A DNA stretch of 64,000 bases from Variovorax sp. Root473 (GTDB taxonomy: Bacteria; Pseudomonadota; Gammaproteobacteria; Burkholderiales; Burkholderiaceae_C), in contig NZ_LMEV01000016.1 of the NCBI RefSeq assembly GCF_001426505.1, positions 62,001 through 126,000 on the forward strand, read 5' to 3'. Below, piece by piece: positions 9,169-18,341 of this stretch. Below the pieces are notes generated by a model, which was not told the DNA's origin, did no database searches, and saw only the letters and a program-made list of their open reading frames with translations. The translations under genes were made by a program, and so were the position numbers. Position 1 is the stretch's first letter; each line of letters starts with the position of its first letter.

Positions 9169-10408
9169 GTGGTCTAGTACGACTATCGGTGAGCAGGCAA
9201 CCCTTCAACGTGGGTTCGACATTACCAAGGCAACTCAAAAAAGTGGGTCAGTTCCAGTTGTTTCCTCTGCAGGGGTAGGTAGTCGACATGACACCGCGAT
9301 GGCTAAGGCTCCAGGAGTGGTGCTAGGACGGAAAGGGGTTGTTGGGAGTGTTCATTTCATTTCTGAAGACTACTGGCCTCACGACACTACGCTTTGGGTA
9401 AAGGACTTTCACGGCAATGCGGAGTTGTTCGTCTATTATTTTTTTCTGGCGCATGCGAAAGATCTCAGCGCATTAGATGTGGGCTCGGCCAATCCAACGC
9501 TGAACCGGAATCATGTTCATCCGATTCGAGTGATGTGGCCGCCGCGCAGTGAGCAGGTTGAAATTGGAAACGTCCTAGCCGCACTGGACAATCGGATTGC
9601 TCTTCTGCGAGAAACCAATGCCACACTTGAGGCCATCGCCCAAGCACTGTTCAAGTCTTGGGTTGTCGATTTCGATCCCGTGCGCGCCAAGATGGAAGGT
9701 CGCGAACCTGACGGTATGGACGAGGCCATCGCGGCACTTTTTCCGAATGAGTTCGATGCATCGGAGTTGGGTCGGGTGCCGAGAGGATGGACAGTTTCGC
9801 CCATCGGCGATGTCGTGTCGATTGCGGGTGGTGCGACGCCGGATACCAAGAATTCGACCTTCTGGCGTGAGGGTGTTCATCCATGGACGACTCCGAAAGA
9901 TCTATCGGGGCTTGCAACCCCGGTCTTACTCGACACCGAGAGGAAGCTCAGTCCGGCTGGCTTGTCGAAGATCGGTTCGGGTCTCTTGCCAAGACGAACG
10001 CTCTTGCTGTCGTCGCGAGCGCCGATTGGCTATCTCGCATTGACCGAAGTTCCACTGGCCATCAATCAGGGCTACATCGCCATGACGCCTGGAGGACGGT
10101 TGCCACCGTTGTATCTGTTGTTCTGGTGTCGACAAAACATGGAAGTTATCAAGGCGCGGGCCAACGGTTCGACGTTCATGGAGATCAGCAAAAAGGCATT
10201 TCGTCCTATTCCCGTGCTGGTGCCCCCGCAACCTGTTGTGGAGGCGTTCATGGCAGTTGCCGAAGCCATCTTTGAGCGACTGGTAGAAAACGAGAAGCAA
10301 GCTCAAACTCTTGCATCCCTTCGTGACGGCCTTCTTCCTCGTCTGATATCTGGGCAATTGCGTTTGCCCGACTTTGAGCGCGATTTGTCTGAGCCCGCGA
10401 TCGCCTGA
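9158..10408 (+). CDS. hsdS: Type I restriction-modification specificity subunit HsdS
   Basis: DNA target recognition subunit, 416 aa. It has two target recognition domains (about 5-140 and 200-345), each followed by a helical spacer. The first spacer includes ALDNRIALLRETNATLEAIAQ and FKSWVVDFDPV. The second ends LASLRDGLLPRLISGQLRLPD, a standard HsdS tail. It starts inside hsdM (ATG 9158, 11-bp overlap), so translation is probably coupled. Base composition is clearly more AT-rich than flanking chromosome genes, as is common for horizontally exchanged hsdS. The recognition sequence cannot be read from the protein. Confidence 0.95.
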   Translation: MSSEWSSTTIGEQATLQRGFDITKATQKSGSVPVVSSAGVGSRHDTAMAKAPGVVLGRKGVVGSVHFISEDYWPHDTTLWVKDFHGNAELFVYYFFLAHAKDLSALDVGSANPTLNRNHVHPIRVMWPPRSEQVEIGNVLAALDNRIALLRETNATLEAIAQALFKSWVVDFDPVRAKMEGREPDGMDEAIAALFPNEFDASELGRVPRGWTVSPIGDVVSIAGGATPDTKNSTFWREGVHPWTTPKDLSGLATPVLLDTERKLSPAGLSKIGSGLLPRRTLLLSSRAPIGYLALTEVPLAINQGYIAMTPGGRLPPLYLLFWCRQNMEVIKARANGSTFMEISKKAFRPIPVLVPPQPVVEAFMAVAEAIFERLVENEKQAQTLASLRDGLLPRLISGQLRLPDFERDLSEPAIA

Positions 10409-10454
10409 TTGATCGAGCCTGACTTGCTATCTACCCGCAACACTGTTCTTGCTC

Positions 10455-11378
10455 ATGAGCCAACGCCCTCGCACCATTCAGATCTTTCTGCCGGCGGGTG
10501 ACCCGCGAGGCATCCGTGTTGCAGCCCTGACCACGAGCATCGTGCAGATGATCGAAGTGCCGCGACCACTTCTCTCCGAATTCCTACTCATGCCCGAATC
10601 GCGGCAGGTCGGCGTCTATTACCTGATTGGCGACGACGAAGAGAAAGACCAACTGTCCGTATACGCAGGACAGACCGGCACAGTGGGCAAGCGTCTCAAC
10701 GAACACGACCTGGACCCGAAGCGCGAATTCTGGAACCGCGCGCTCGTCGCGATATCGCTGACGCACAGCCTCACGCAGACGCATGCGATGTACCTCGAGT
10801 GGTGCAGCATTCAGCAAGCCAACGTGGCCCAGCGCTATTCGGTGGAGAACGGAAATGCTGGGTCCAAGCCGCACACGCCACCTTCGCTGGAAGCGGACTG
10901 CCAGGAAATCTTCGACACCATCCGCACGCTGGTCTCGACCTTGGGCCAGCCGATCTTCGAACCGCTTGCTGTTCGTCGGGAGGCGCCGCAGAACGTTGGC
11001 GCGCCGACTGTGACGCAGACGAATCCGGAGCCACAGCTTCTCTTTCGTTGCAAAGGTCCGGGTGCCGAGGCGACAGGCCAATACACCGAAGAGGGCATGG
11101 TTGTCCTCAAAGGGTCACATGCGCGCATGGATGTTGTCGCGAGTACTCCTGCATCCACGGAAAGGGATCGGCAGCGACTGATCGCCTCAGGGGAGTTGAA
11201 GCGCGAAGGGGATGCCTATGTGTTTCAGCGCGACGTGTTGTTTCAAGCCCCTAGTCGCGCTTCGAACGTGGTGTTGGGCCGTAACTCCAATGGCTGGTCC
11301 GAATGGAAAGATCCCGCTGGAAAGACGCTCGACGAATTGAAACGCCAGAAGGCCGTGGCTTCGGGGGCGTTGGGTTAG
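10455..11378 (+). CDS. GIY-YIG nuclease-fold protein inside the hsd operon
   Basis: Protein of 307 aa with a GIY-YIG-like core: GVYYLIG at residues 53-59, VYAGQTG at 69-75, the conserved Arg about 8 residues later in VGKRLNEHD, and a downstream Glu in MYLEW. The first tyrosine motif reads GVY and the second YAG, both tolerated variants. The C-terminal part (about 190-300) resembles the DUF4357 module (repeated LKGSHARMDV / LIASGELKREGDAYVF / DEL pattern) that often follows this nuclease fold. Such proteins commonly sit beside type I restriction genes, but their function is not established. The start is ATG 10455; TTG 10449 is also in frame. No convincing ribosome binding site is seen. Confidence 0.72.
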   Translation: MSQRPRTIQIFLPAGDPRGIRVAALTTSIVQMIEVPRPLLSEFLLMPESRQVGVYYLIGDDEEKDQLSVYAGQTGTVGKRLNEHDLDPKREFWNRALVAISLTHSLTQTHAMYLEWCSIQQANVAQRYSVENGNAGSKPHTPPSLEADCQEIFDTIRTLVSTLGQPIFEPLAVRREAPQNVGAPTVTQTNPEPQLLFRCKGPGAEATGQYTEEGMVVLKGSHARMDVVASTPASTERDRQRLIASGELKREGDAYVFQRDVLFQAPSRASNVVLGRNSNGWSEWKDPAGKTLDELKRQKAVASGALG

Positions 11379-11425
11379 AGCCCCTGACATTCGGCAGTCC
11401 CGTGGACTGAACGCTTCTTTCATAG

Positions 11426-11478
11426 CTGACCAATTCATTAAAGACTGCTTTAATACCCGGGCCAGCCATTCAAGAATG
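11426..11478 (+). promoter_or_regulatory. Putative internal promoter and palindromic operator for fic-hsdR
   Basis: CTGACC (11426-11431), a 17-nt spacer and TTTAAT (11449-11454) form a sigma70-like promoter inside the restriction operon. The -10 lies in a perfect inverted repeat, ATTAAAG (11437-11443), spacer ACTG, CTTTAAT (11448-11454). A second inverted repeat, CATTC-AA-GAATG (11467-11478), lies just before the fic ATG at 11489. The Fic protein has a C-terminal winged helix, so autoregulation is the simplest reading. Confidence 0.5.
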
Positions 11479-11488
11479 CTTTCATCCA

Positions 11489-12637
11489 ATGCGCAGCACG
11501 GGCACCTACGTCACTTCCAGCACTTCGGGCGAAGCCGTTCAGGCCTTCATGCCGCATCCGCTGCCGCCTCGTGACCCGGCCTTGGCGCCGGAGTCGTTTG
11601 TAGCGCTCAATCACGCCGCCGAACTGGCATTGGCCCGGCTGTCGGGCGTTTCGGGCTTGGTGCCCTCGGTGGACTGGCTCCTCTACAGCGCGGTTCGCAA
11701 GGAGGCGCTCCTCACGTCCCAGATCGAGGGCACGCAGGCCACGCTGGCGGACCTGTTCGACGAGGAAGCCGGCTTTCCCGTTCGCAACACGGACGACGTG
11801 GAGGAGGTCACCAACTACCTGCGCGCCTTCCGGTTGGTGCAAGAGAACCTGCGGAACCCCGCCGGCCTGCCCATCAGCGTTCGGCTCTTGTCCGAGGCGC
11901 ACGGGCTGCTGCTCGACGGTGCGCGTGGCACTGGCAAGCAGCCGGGCGCTCTGCGCCGCTCGCAGAACTGGATCGGTGGCACGCGACCGGGCAACGCCGT
12001 GTTCGTGCCGCCGCCGGCGGAGCATGTGGCCGGGCTGCTGGCCGACATGGAGCGGTTCATTCACGGAGACGCTTCGTCCACTCTGCCGCCGCTGGTGAAG
12101 ATCGCCCTGGTGCATGCGCAGTTCGAAACCATCCACCCCTTCCTGGACGGCAATGGCCGCATCGGTCGGCTGCTGATTGCCGCGCTGCTCGAGCATTGGG
12201 CGCTGCTGTCCGAGCCGCTGATGTATCTCAGCGGCTACTTGAAGCAGCACCAGGCGGAGTACTACCGCCGGCTGTCGACCGTACGCACGGACGGCGACTG
12301 GGAGGGCTGGGTGAGTTTCTTTCTCGAAGGCGTGGCCACGGCGGCCACGGATGCCGAACGCGGCATCGTTGCCATCGCGAGCCTGGTGGCGACGGACCGC
12401 CGCCGCTTGCTCGAAGCCCCGAAGGCGGGGCCGGCGAGCTATCGCCTGTTCGAGCTTCTACCCCTGATGCCGCGCTTCACCGTCGAGCGGGTGCGCCAGA
12501 AGCTCGGCACGAGCTTTCCCACAGCCAGTGCCGCCGTGAAGACGCTGGAAGACCTGGGCATCGTGACGGAGCTGACGGGCCAGAAGACGAATCGCAGCTT
12601 CAGCTACCAGCCGTACATCGCGCTTCTGACGGGTTGA
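11489..12637 (+). CDS. Fic family protein with N-terminal inhibitory motif and C-terminal winged helix
   Basis: Fic-domain enzyme, 382 aa. Fic proteins usually transfer AMP from ATP to target protein hydroxyls. The catalytic motif HPFLDGNGRIGR begins at His216. The inhibitory helix motif TSQIEG at 76-81 places it in class II, where Glu80 would block productive ATP binding until relieved. The N-terminal Fic_N region spans about 20-110. A DNA-binding winged helix occupies about 315-380 (VRQKLGTSFPTASAAVKTLEDLGIV). It lies between the GIY-YIG gene and hsdR, ending 4 bp before hsdR. This suggests it controls or guards the restriction subunit. Its own promoter and palindromes lie upstream. The target is unknown. 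Confidence 0.9.
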   Translation: MRSTGTYVTSSTSGEAVQAFMPHPLPPRDPALAPESFVALNHAAELALARLSGVSGLVPSVDWLLYSAVRKEALLTSQIEGTQATLADLFDEEAGFPVRNTDDVEEVTNYLRAFRLVQENLRNPAGLPISVRLLSEAHGLLLDGARGTGKQPGALRRSQNWIGGTRPGNAVFVPPPAEHVAGLLADMERFIHGDASSTLPPLVKIALVHAQFETIHPFLDGNGRIGRLLIAALLEHWALLSEPLMYLSGYLKQHQAEYYRRLSTVRTDGDWEGWVSFFLEGVATAATDAERGIVAIASLVATDRRRLLEAPKAGPASYRLFELLPLMPRFTVERVRQKLGTSFPTASAAVKTLEDLGIVTELTGQKTNRSFSYQPYIALLTG

Positions 12638-12641
12638 ATAC

Positions 12642-15600
12642 ATGACCGAAGATCAGTTGGAACAAGAAGCCCTCGCCTGGCTGGTCGACGTGGGCTACAC
12701 GCACTGCTACGGCCCTGACATGGCACCCGACGGCGCTGCCCCAGAGCGGGCCAACTACCGGCAGGTGGTGCTTGCGGGCCGGTTGCGCGATGCGATTGAC
12801 CGACTCAACCCCGGCGTGCCCGCAGCGGCGCGGGACGACGCGCTCAAGCAGGTGCTCGAACTGGGCACACCGGTGCTGCTGCCGGCCAATCGCCAGTTCC
12901 ACAAGCTCCTGGTGGCTGGAGTGCCGGTGCAGTACCAAAAGGACGGAGAGACGCGCGGCGACTTCGTGCAGCTGATCGACTGGGCCCGCATCGAGCGCAA
13001 CGAATGGCTAGCGGTCAACCAGTTCAGCATCAAAGGACCGCACCACACGCGCCGTCCCGATATCGTGCTGTTCGTCAATGGCCTGCCGCTGGTGCTGCTT
13101 GAAATCAAGAACCCCGCCGACCAGAACGCCGATGTCTGGAAGGCCTACGACCAGATCCAGACGTACAAAGAGCAGATTCCCGACGTCTTCCAGTACAACG
13201 AGTTGCTGGTCGTCTCCGATGGCACCGAGGCCTTGTTAGGCTCCCTCTCGAGCAATGGCGAGCGCTTCATGGCATGGCGCACCATTGACGGTCTCATGCT
13301 CGACCCGCTCGGTGAGTTCAACGAACTGCAGACTTTGGTGCGCGGCGTGTTGGCACCGGTGTACCTGCTGGACTACTTGCGCTACTTCGTGCTGTTCGAA
13401 GACGATGGCGAGCTGGTCAAGAAGATTGCGGGCTATCACCAGTTTCACGCGGTGCGCGCGGCCATCGGACAGGTGGTCGCGGCTTCACGACCCGACGCCG
13501 CAAGGGGCATCCAGGGCAAGGGCGGCGTGGTGTGGCACACGCAAGGCAGCGGCAAGAGCATCACCATGACGTGTTTCGCGGCGCGGGTGATGCAGGAGCC
13601 CGCCATGGCCAACCCGACCATCGTCGTCATCACCGATCGCAATGACCTCGATGGGCAGCTCTTCGGCGTGTTCAGCCTTGCCCAGGATCTTTTGCGCGAA
13701 CAGCCGGTACAGGCCACGACGCGGCAGCAATTGCGTGCCTTGCTGGCGAATCGCCCCTCGGGCGGCATCGTGTTCGCGACCATCCAGAAGTTCATGCCGG
13801 GCGAGGACGAGGACAGCTTTCCGGTGCTGTCGGACCGTCACAACATCGTGGTGATCGCCGACGAGGCGCATCGCACGCAGTACGGATTCGAGGCCAAGCT
13901 CAAGGTGCGCAAGGTGCCCGCTGCACAAGCGGAGACCAAGGCCATCGCCACGGGCGACGGCTTGACAACATCGCACCATGTGGCCCTTGCGCCGTCGCCT
14001 GCCTATGGCACGAACGCGGCCACGGTGGAGCGCTATCAGGTCGGCTATGCACAGCACCTGCGCGACGCATTGCCCAACGCCACCTTCGTGGCTTTCACCG
14101 GTACCCCGGTGAGTGGCGAAGACCGGGACACGCGCGCCGTGTTCGGCGACTACATCCATGTCTACGACATGCAGCAGGCCCGCGAAGACGGCGCAACCGT
14201 GGCGATCTACTACGAGTCGCGTCTCGCTAGGCTGCGGTTGAAAGAATCTGAGCTGGCGCTGCTTGACGACGAGGTCGACGAGCTGGCGGAAGACGAAGAA
14301 GAGAGCGATCAGTCGCGCCTCAAGAGCAAATGGACCGCGCTTGAGAAAGTGGTGGGCGCCGAGCCTCGCGTGGCGAGCGTCGCTGCAGATTTGGTGGCGC
14401 ACTTCGAAGAGCGAGACAAGGCGCAGAACGGCAAAGCCATGGTGGTGGCAATGAGCCGCGACATCTGCGTTCACCTGTACGACGAGATCAAGAAACTGCG
14501 CCCCGACTGGCATGACGCCGACCCCGAGAAAGGCGCTATCAAGATCGTGATGACCGGCTCAGCCAGCGACAAAGCGCTGCTGCGCCCGCACATCTACAGC
14601 CCGCAAGTGAAGAAACGACTGGAGAAGCGCTTCAAGGACCCGGCCGATCCGCTGCGGATGGTGATCGTGCGTGACATGTGGCTGACCGGCTTCGATGCGC
14701 CCTGCGTGCACACGCTCTACGTCGACAAGCCGATGAAGGGCCACAACCTGATGCAGGCGATTGCCCGCGTGAACCGCGTGTTCAGCAACAAGCAGGGCGG
14801 GCTGGTGGTCGACTACATCGGCATCGGCAACGAGCTGAAGGCGGCGATGAAGGATTACACCGCGAGCAATGGCCGCGGCCGGCCCACGGTGGATGCGCAC
14901 GAGGCCTACAGCGTGCTGGCCGAGAAGATCGATGTGCTGCGCGTGATGCTGCATGGCTTTGACTACAGCGGTTTTCTAACCGGGGGGCACAAGGTACTGG
15001 CGGGTGCGGCGAACCATGTGCTGGGCATCAAGGACGGCAAGAAGCGTTTTGCCGACGTGGCACTCGAGATGAGCAAGGCGTTCACGCTGTGCTGCACGCT
15101 CGACGAGGCCAAGGCGGTGCGCGAGGAGGTGGCCTTCCTGCAAGGCGTGAAGGTGATCCTGACGAAGAAGGAGCTCACGGCGAAGAAGCGCACCGACGAG
15201 CAGCGCGAATTGGCCATTCGCCAGATCATCGGTTCGGCGGTGGTGTCCGAAAGCGTGGTCGACATCTTCGACGCGGTGGGGCTCGAGAAACCGAACATCG
15301 GGTTGCTGGACGAAGCCTTCCTGGCGCAGGTCCGCAGCCTGCCGGAGCGCAATCTGGCGGTCGAGTTGCTGGAGCGCCTGCTGGAAGGCGAAATCAAGAG
15401 CCGCTTCGCCGGCAACGTGGTGCTGGACCGAAAATTTTCCGAGCTGCTCGGCAACGTCATCAAGCGCTACCAGAACCGCTCCATCGAAACCGCGCAGGTG
15501 ATGGAGGAGCTGGTCGACATGGCCAGGAAGTTTCGCGAAGCCGCGTCGCAAGGCGAGAAATTGGGGCTGACCGAGGGCGAGGTGCGCTTCTACTCTGCGT

Positions 15601-15851
15601 TGATCGACAACGAATCAGCGGTGCGTGACCTGACCGATGAGACGCTGAAGAAAATCGCGCACGAACTGACGGAAAGCCTTCGGCAGAACCTCACAGTCGA
15701 CTGGGAAAAGCGGGAGAGCGTGCGTGCGAAGCTGCGCTTGCTGGTCAAGCGCATCCTGCGCAAGTACAAGTACCCGCCGGATCAGCAGGATGCGGCAGTC
15801 GAGCTCGTGTTGCGGCAGGCTGAGGCGCTGGCGACCGACATGGTGGGCTGA
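12642..15851 (+). CDS. hsdR: Type I restriction endonuclease subunit HsdR
   Basis: Motor and nuclease subunit, 1069 aa, the normal length. The N-terminal PD-(D/E)xK nuclease has Asp140 in RRPDIVLF and Glu154/Lys156 in LEIKNP. The SF2 translocase core has Walker A HTQGSGKS (302-306 for GSGKS), DEAH at 407-410 and TGTP after it. The second RecA lobe holds the MWLTGFDAP and QAIARVNR segments. The C-terminal helical part is typical for HsdM/S contact. ATG 12642 follows the fic stop by 4 bp. A TGCGGC-CTTC-GCCGCA hairpin lies just after the stop (15864-15879) without a T-tract. Confidence 0.95.
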   Translation: MTEDQLEQEALAWLVDVGYTHCYGPDMAPDGAAPERANYRQVVLAGRLRDAIDRLNPGVPAAARDDALKQVLELGTPVLLPANRQFHKLLVAGVPVQYQKDGETRGDFVQLIDWARIERNEWLAVNQFSIKGPHHTRRPDIVLFVNGLPLVLLEIKNPADQNADVWKAYDQIQTYKEQIPDVFQYNELLVVSDGTEALLGSLSSNGERFMAWRTIDGLMLDPLGEFNELQTLVRGVLAPVYLLDYLRYFVLFEDDGELVKKIAGYHQFHAVRAAIGQVVAASRPDAARGIQGKGGVVWHTQGSGKSITMTCFAARVMQEPAMANPTIVVITDRNDLDGQLFGVFSLAQDLLREQPVQATTRQQLRALLANRPSGGIVFATIQKFMPGEDEDSFPVLSDRHNIVVIADEAHRTQYGFEAKLKVRKVPAAQAETKAIATGDGLTTSHHVALAPSPAYGTNAATVERYQVGYAQHLRDALPNATFVAFTGTPVSGEDRDTRAVFGDYIHVYDMQQAREDGATVAIYYESRLARLRLKESELALLDDEVDELAEDEEESDQSRLKSKWTALEKVVGAEPRVASVAADLVAHFEERDKAQNGKAMVVAMSRDICVHLYDEIKKLRPDWHDADPEKGAIKIVMTGSASDKALLRPHIYSPQVKKRLEKRFKDPADPLRMVIVRDMWLTGFDAPCVHTLYVDKPMKGHNLMQAIARVNRVFSNKQGGLVVDYIGIGNELKAAMKDYTASNGRGRPTVDAHEAYSVLAEKIDVLRVMLHGFDYSGFLTGGHKVLAGAANHVLGIKDGKKRFADVALEMSKAFTLCCTLDEAKAVREEVAFLQGVKVILTKKELTAKKRTDEQRELAIRQIIGSAVVSESVVDIFDAVGLEKPNIGLLDEAFLAQVRSLPERNLAVELLERLLEGEIKSRFAGNVVLDRKFSELLGNVIKRYQNRSIETAQVMEELVDMARKFREAASQGEKLGLTEGEVRFYSALIDNESAVRDLTDETLKKIAHELTESLRQNLTVDWEKRESVRAKLRLLVKRILRKYKYPPDQQDAAVELVLRQAEALATDMVG

Positions 15852-16086
15852 GTAGCGCGGCGCTGCGGCCTTCGCCGCATCGTCATGCACCGCCTACCCC
15901 GATTTGCGATGCGTGTCCCGAACTCACCCCCTATGTCCCTCTGCAATTTAGGCGTTAACCCTATGTAATCCCTTTGTCTTCCAGCGAAGGAAAACTCGGA
16001 CCCAGTCTCGCGGCGGCATCGCCCGGACGTCCCACTGTCGCGCCCGATGTCGGTGCAGCGACTTTCCCATCCCTGGAGTGACACGA

Positions 16087-17283
16087 ATGAAAAAATCCCT
16101 GCTTGTTCTGGCTGCCATGGCCGCCTGTGGCGCCGCGTCGGCGCAATCGACCGTGACCCTGTTCGGCGTGGTCGATGCCGCCTACCGCAACGTAGCGAAC
16201 AAGAGCGTTTCGACCAACCCCTTCGGCCCCGGCTACAGCGTGAAGGCCAGCCGCACCGAGCTGGCGAATTCGGGCCTGAGCTCGAGCCGTCTCGGCTTCC
16301 GCGGCGTGGAAGACCTGGGCGGCGGCCTGTCGGCCAGCTTCTGGCTCGAAGCCCCGATCACCAACGACGACGGCGCCACCGGCGTGTCGAGCTTCACCCG
16401 CCGTTCGACGGTGAGCCTGGCAGGCAGCTTCGGTGAACTGCGCCTGGGCCGCGACAAGACCGCGACGGTGATGAACGAAGAACAGTTCGACCCGTTCGGC
16501 GACACCGGCATCGGCGGCTCGCTGATCATCGACGCCAACGAAGCCAGCGTGTCGGGTAGCGGCTACGGCAGCAACAGCACCTACAAGCGCGCCAGCAACA
16601 TGGTGCAGTACTTCCTGCCGCGCCTGGGTGGCTTCTACGGCAATGTGGCCTATGGCCTGGCCGAGCAGACGCGCCTGTCGCCCGACACCGCCGCCAGCAC
16701 CAACACCGGCCGCCACATCGGCGGGCGCCTGGGCTACACGACGGGTCCGTTCGACATCGCCGCCAGCTACGCGCAGAACGACACCAGCTTCACGACCGGC
16801 AGCGGTGCCGCCGCCGTGGCACGCCCGGGCAAGATCAAGACCTTCAACCTCGGCGCGACCTACGACTTCGGCGTGGCCAAGCTGTTCGGCGAAGTCTCGC
16901 GTTCGAAGGATGAGCGCAACGCGCTGAACATCTTCACGACCGGCCAGGACGTGGACCTCACCGGCTACCTGCTGGGCGTGACCGTGCCGGTCGGCCCGGG
17001 CGTGATCCGCGCGTCGTATTCGCAGGTCAAGTACGACTTCAACCGCGTGCCCGTGTTCGGCGTGAACAATGCCGACCCGAAGGCCAGCAAGCTGGCGCTG
17101 GGCTACGTGCACAACCTGTCCAAGCGCACCGCGCTGTACGGCACGGTCGCGCGCGTCAGCAACAAGAACGGCGCAGGCCTCACGGTGGGTGCAGGCCCGT
17201 CGTACGCCACCACGTTCAACCGCACGGCGCTGCAGGCCAAGAGCTCGATGGGCTACGAGTTCGGCATCCGCCACACGTTCTGA
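16087..17283 (+). CDS. Gram-negative porin (Porin_4 / Omp32-like)
   Basis: Outer-membrane trimeric 16-strand porin, 398 aa. The signal peptide is MKKSLLVLAAMAACGAASA, followed by QSTVTLFGVVDAAYR, the standard first strand. The SRLGFRGVEDLGGGLSASFWLE loop-strand and a C-terminal strand ending in Phe (GIRHTF), which is the BAM recognition end, are present. The ATG at 16087 has TGGAG at 16074-16078; the in-frame GTG 16078 overlaps that site and was rejected. A strong terminator follows. The gene stands alone between the restriction cassette and a HAD gene. Omp32-type porins favour small anions; the substrate here is unknown. Confidence 0.93.
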   Translation: MKKSLLVLAAMAACGAASAQSTVTLFGVVDAAYRNVANKSVSTNPFGPGYSVKASRTELANSGLSSSRLGFRGVEDLGGGLSASFWLEAPITNDDGATGVSSFTRRSTVSLAGSFGELRLGRDKTATVMNEEQFDPFGDTGIGGSLIIDANEASVSGSGYGSNSTYKRASNMVQYFLPRLGGFYGNVAYGLAEQTRLSPDTAASTNTGRHIGGRLGYTTGPFDIAASYAQNDTSFTTGSGAAAVARPGKIKTFNLGATYDFGVAKLFGEVSRSKDERNALNIFTTGQDVDLTGYLLGVTVPVGPGVIRASYSQVKYDFNRVPVFGVNNADPKASKLALGYVHNLSKRTALYGTVARVSNKNGAGLTVGAGPSYATTFNRTALQAKSSMGYEFGIRHTF

Positions 17284-17356
17284 TGTTCTGACGGTTCGCG
17301 CATTGCGCGGACCGCCCCCTGCAAGTTTCTCCAAGGGTCGTTCAACCGGTCCATTC

Positions 17357-17382
17357 GGCCCGCCTCGTGCGGGCCTTTTTTT
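17357..17382 (+). terminator. Rho-independent terminator of the porin gene
   Basis: GGCCCGC (17357-17363), loop CTCGT, GCGGGCC (17369-17375), then seven T residues. It lies about 75 bp after the porin stop and just before the convergent HAD gene. Confidence 0.85.
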
Positions 17383-17411
17383 CGTCTGCGGCCCCCGGAA
17401 GACGGCATGGC

Positions 17412-18245
17412 TCAGCGCGCCGACAGCACCGCGCGCGCCGCTTCGGCAAACCCCGCGCCGCGCTCGCCCTGCGTCACGTAGCGCGGCAGGTGCTCCAGCT
17501 GCGGCACGAAGCGCGCGACGTTCGCCACGCCGATGCTGTGCGCGAAGCTGCGGAACATCAGCTGGTCGTTGGTGGAGTCGCCCACGTAGGCCCAGCGGTC
17601 CATCTCGTCGTCGAGCGTGCGGCCCCAGAGTTCGCGCACGATCCAGCGCGCGCCTTCGAGCTTGTCGTTGTCGCCGTACCAGCCGTTGATGTGGATGCTG
17701 CTCACGGTGGCGTGCATGCCCTCGCCGCGCATCAGCGCGACGACGCGCGCGATGGTGTCGTCGTCCAGCGTCACGAACTCGCTGTGGTCGATCGCGATGT
17801 CGGTCTCGCGCCCGGGCGAGTCGGTGGCGCGACCCGCGCCCGGAATCTCGCGCTCGATGCGTGCCAGCACGGCCTGCATGCGCGCGAAGTTGGCGGCGCG
17901 CGTGCCGGCGTCCTGCTGGTAGCGCTTCTCGACACCGCCGCCATGGCCGTCCGTTGCGGGCCGCAGCGCCACGGCGCCGTTCTCGGCCACGATCGCATCG
18001 ACCGGCCAGCTGTTCACGAAAGGCAGGCTCCAGCCCACGGGCCGGCCGGTGATCGCGACCACCGCGAGGCCGGCGGCCTTCAGGTCGGCCAGCGCCTTCA
18101 GCGCGTCGGTCGTGATCGCGCCGTCGGTGGTGAGCGTGTCATCGATGTCGGTGAACACGCCGGCCAGTGCGGCGCGCGCGTCGGCGGGCCAGCGCGTGAG
18201 CGGCAACAGGTGGTGGGGCGAGGCGGGCAGGGGAGGCGAAGACAT
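17412..18245 (-). CDS. HAD-superfamily (Cof/type IIB) phosphatase
   Basis: Cytosolic Mg-dependent phosphatase of 277 aa. Motif I is FTDIDDTLTTDG (nucleophile Asp and DxD near 32-34), motif II AITGRP near 60, and motif IV YVGDSTND near 225. The large C2-type cap between them marks class IIB, like sucrose-phosphatase or mannosyl-3-phosphoglycerate phosphatase. The ATG at 18245 was chosen because the frame upstream (on to 19319) is only the shadow of the ABC gene. It is convergent with the porin and divergent from the ABC exporter. The substrate is unknown. Confidence 0.82.
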   Translation of the reverse strand: MSSPPLPASPHHLLPLTRWPADARAALAGVFTDIDDTLTTDGAITTDALKALADLKAAGLAVVAITGRPVGWSLPFVNSWPVDAIVAENGAVALRPATDGHGGGVEKRYQQDAGTRAANFARMQAVLARIEREIPGAGRATDSPGRETDIAIDHSEFVTLDDDTIARVVALMRGEGMHATVSSIHINGWYGDNDKLEGARWIVRELWGRTLDDEMDRWAYVGDSTNDQLMFRSFAHSIGVANVARFVPQLEHLPRYVTQGERGAGFAEAARAVLSAR

Positions 18246-18341
18246 GGGCAGGATTCTCGGGAAGGCCCGTGATCGTACCGGCGCTTTCGTGTAGCATCCC
18301 GCCCCCGCCGAACCCGCAGAGGGCCGGCGCGGCGCTCCACC

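Noticed and set aside
15864..15879. Hairpin after hsdR as a rho-independent terminator
   Set aside because: The stem is good but it is followed by TCGTCATG, not a T-tract, so it was not called a terminator.
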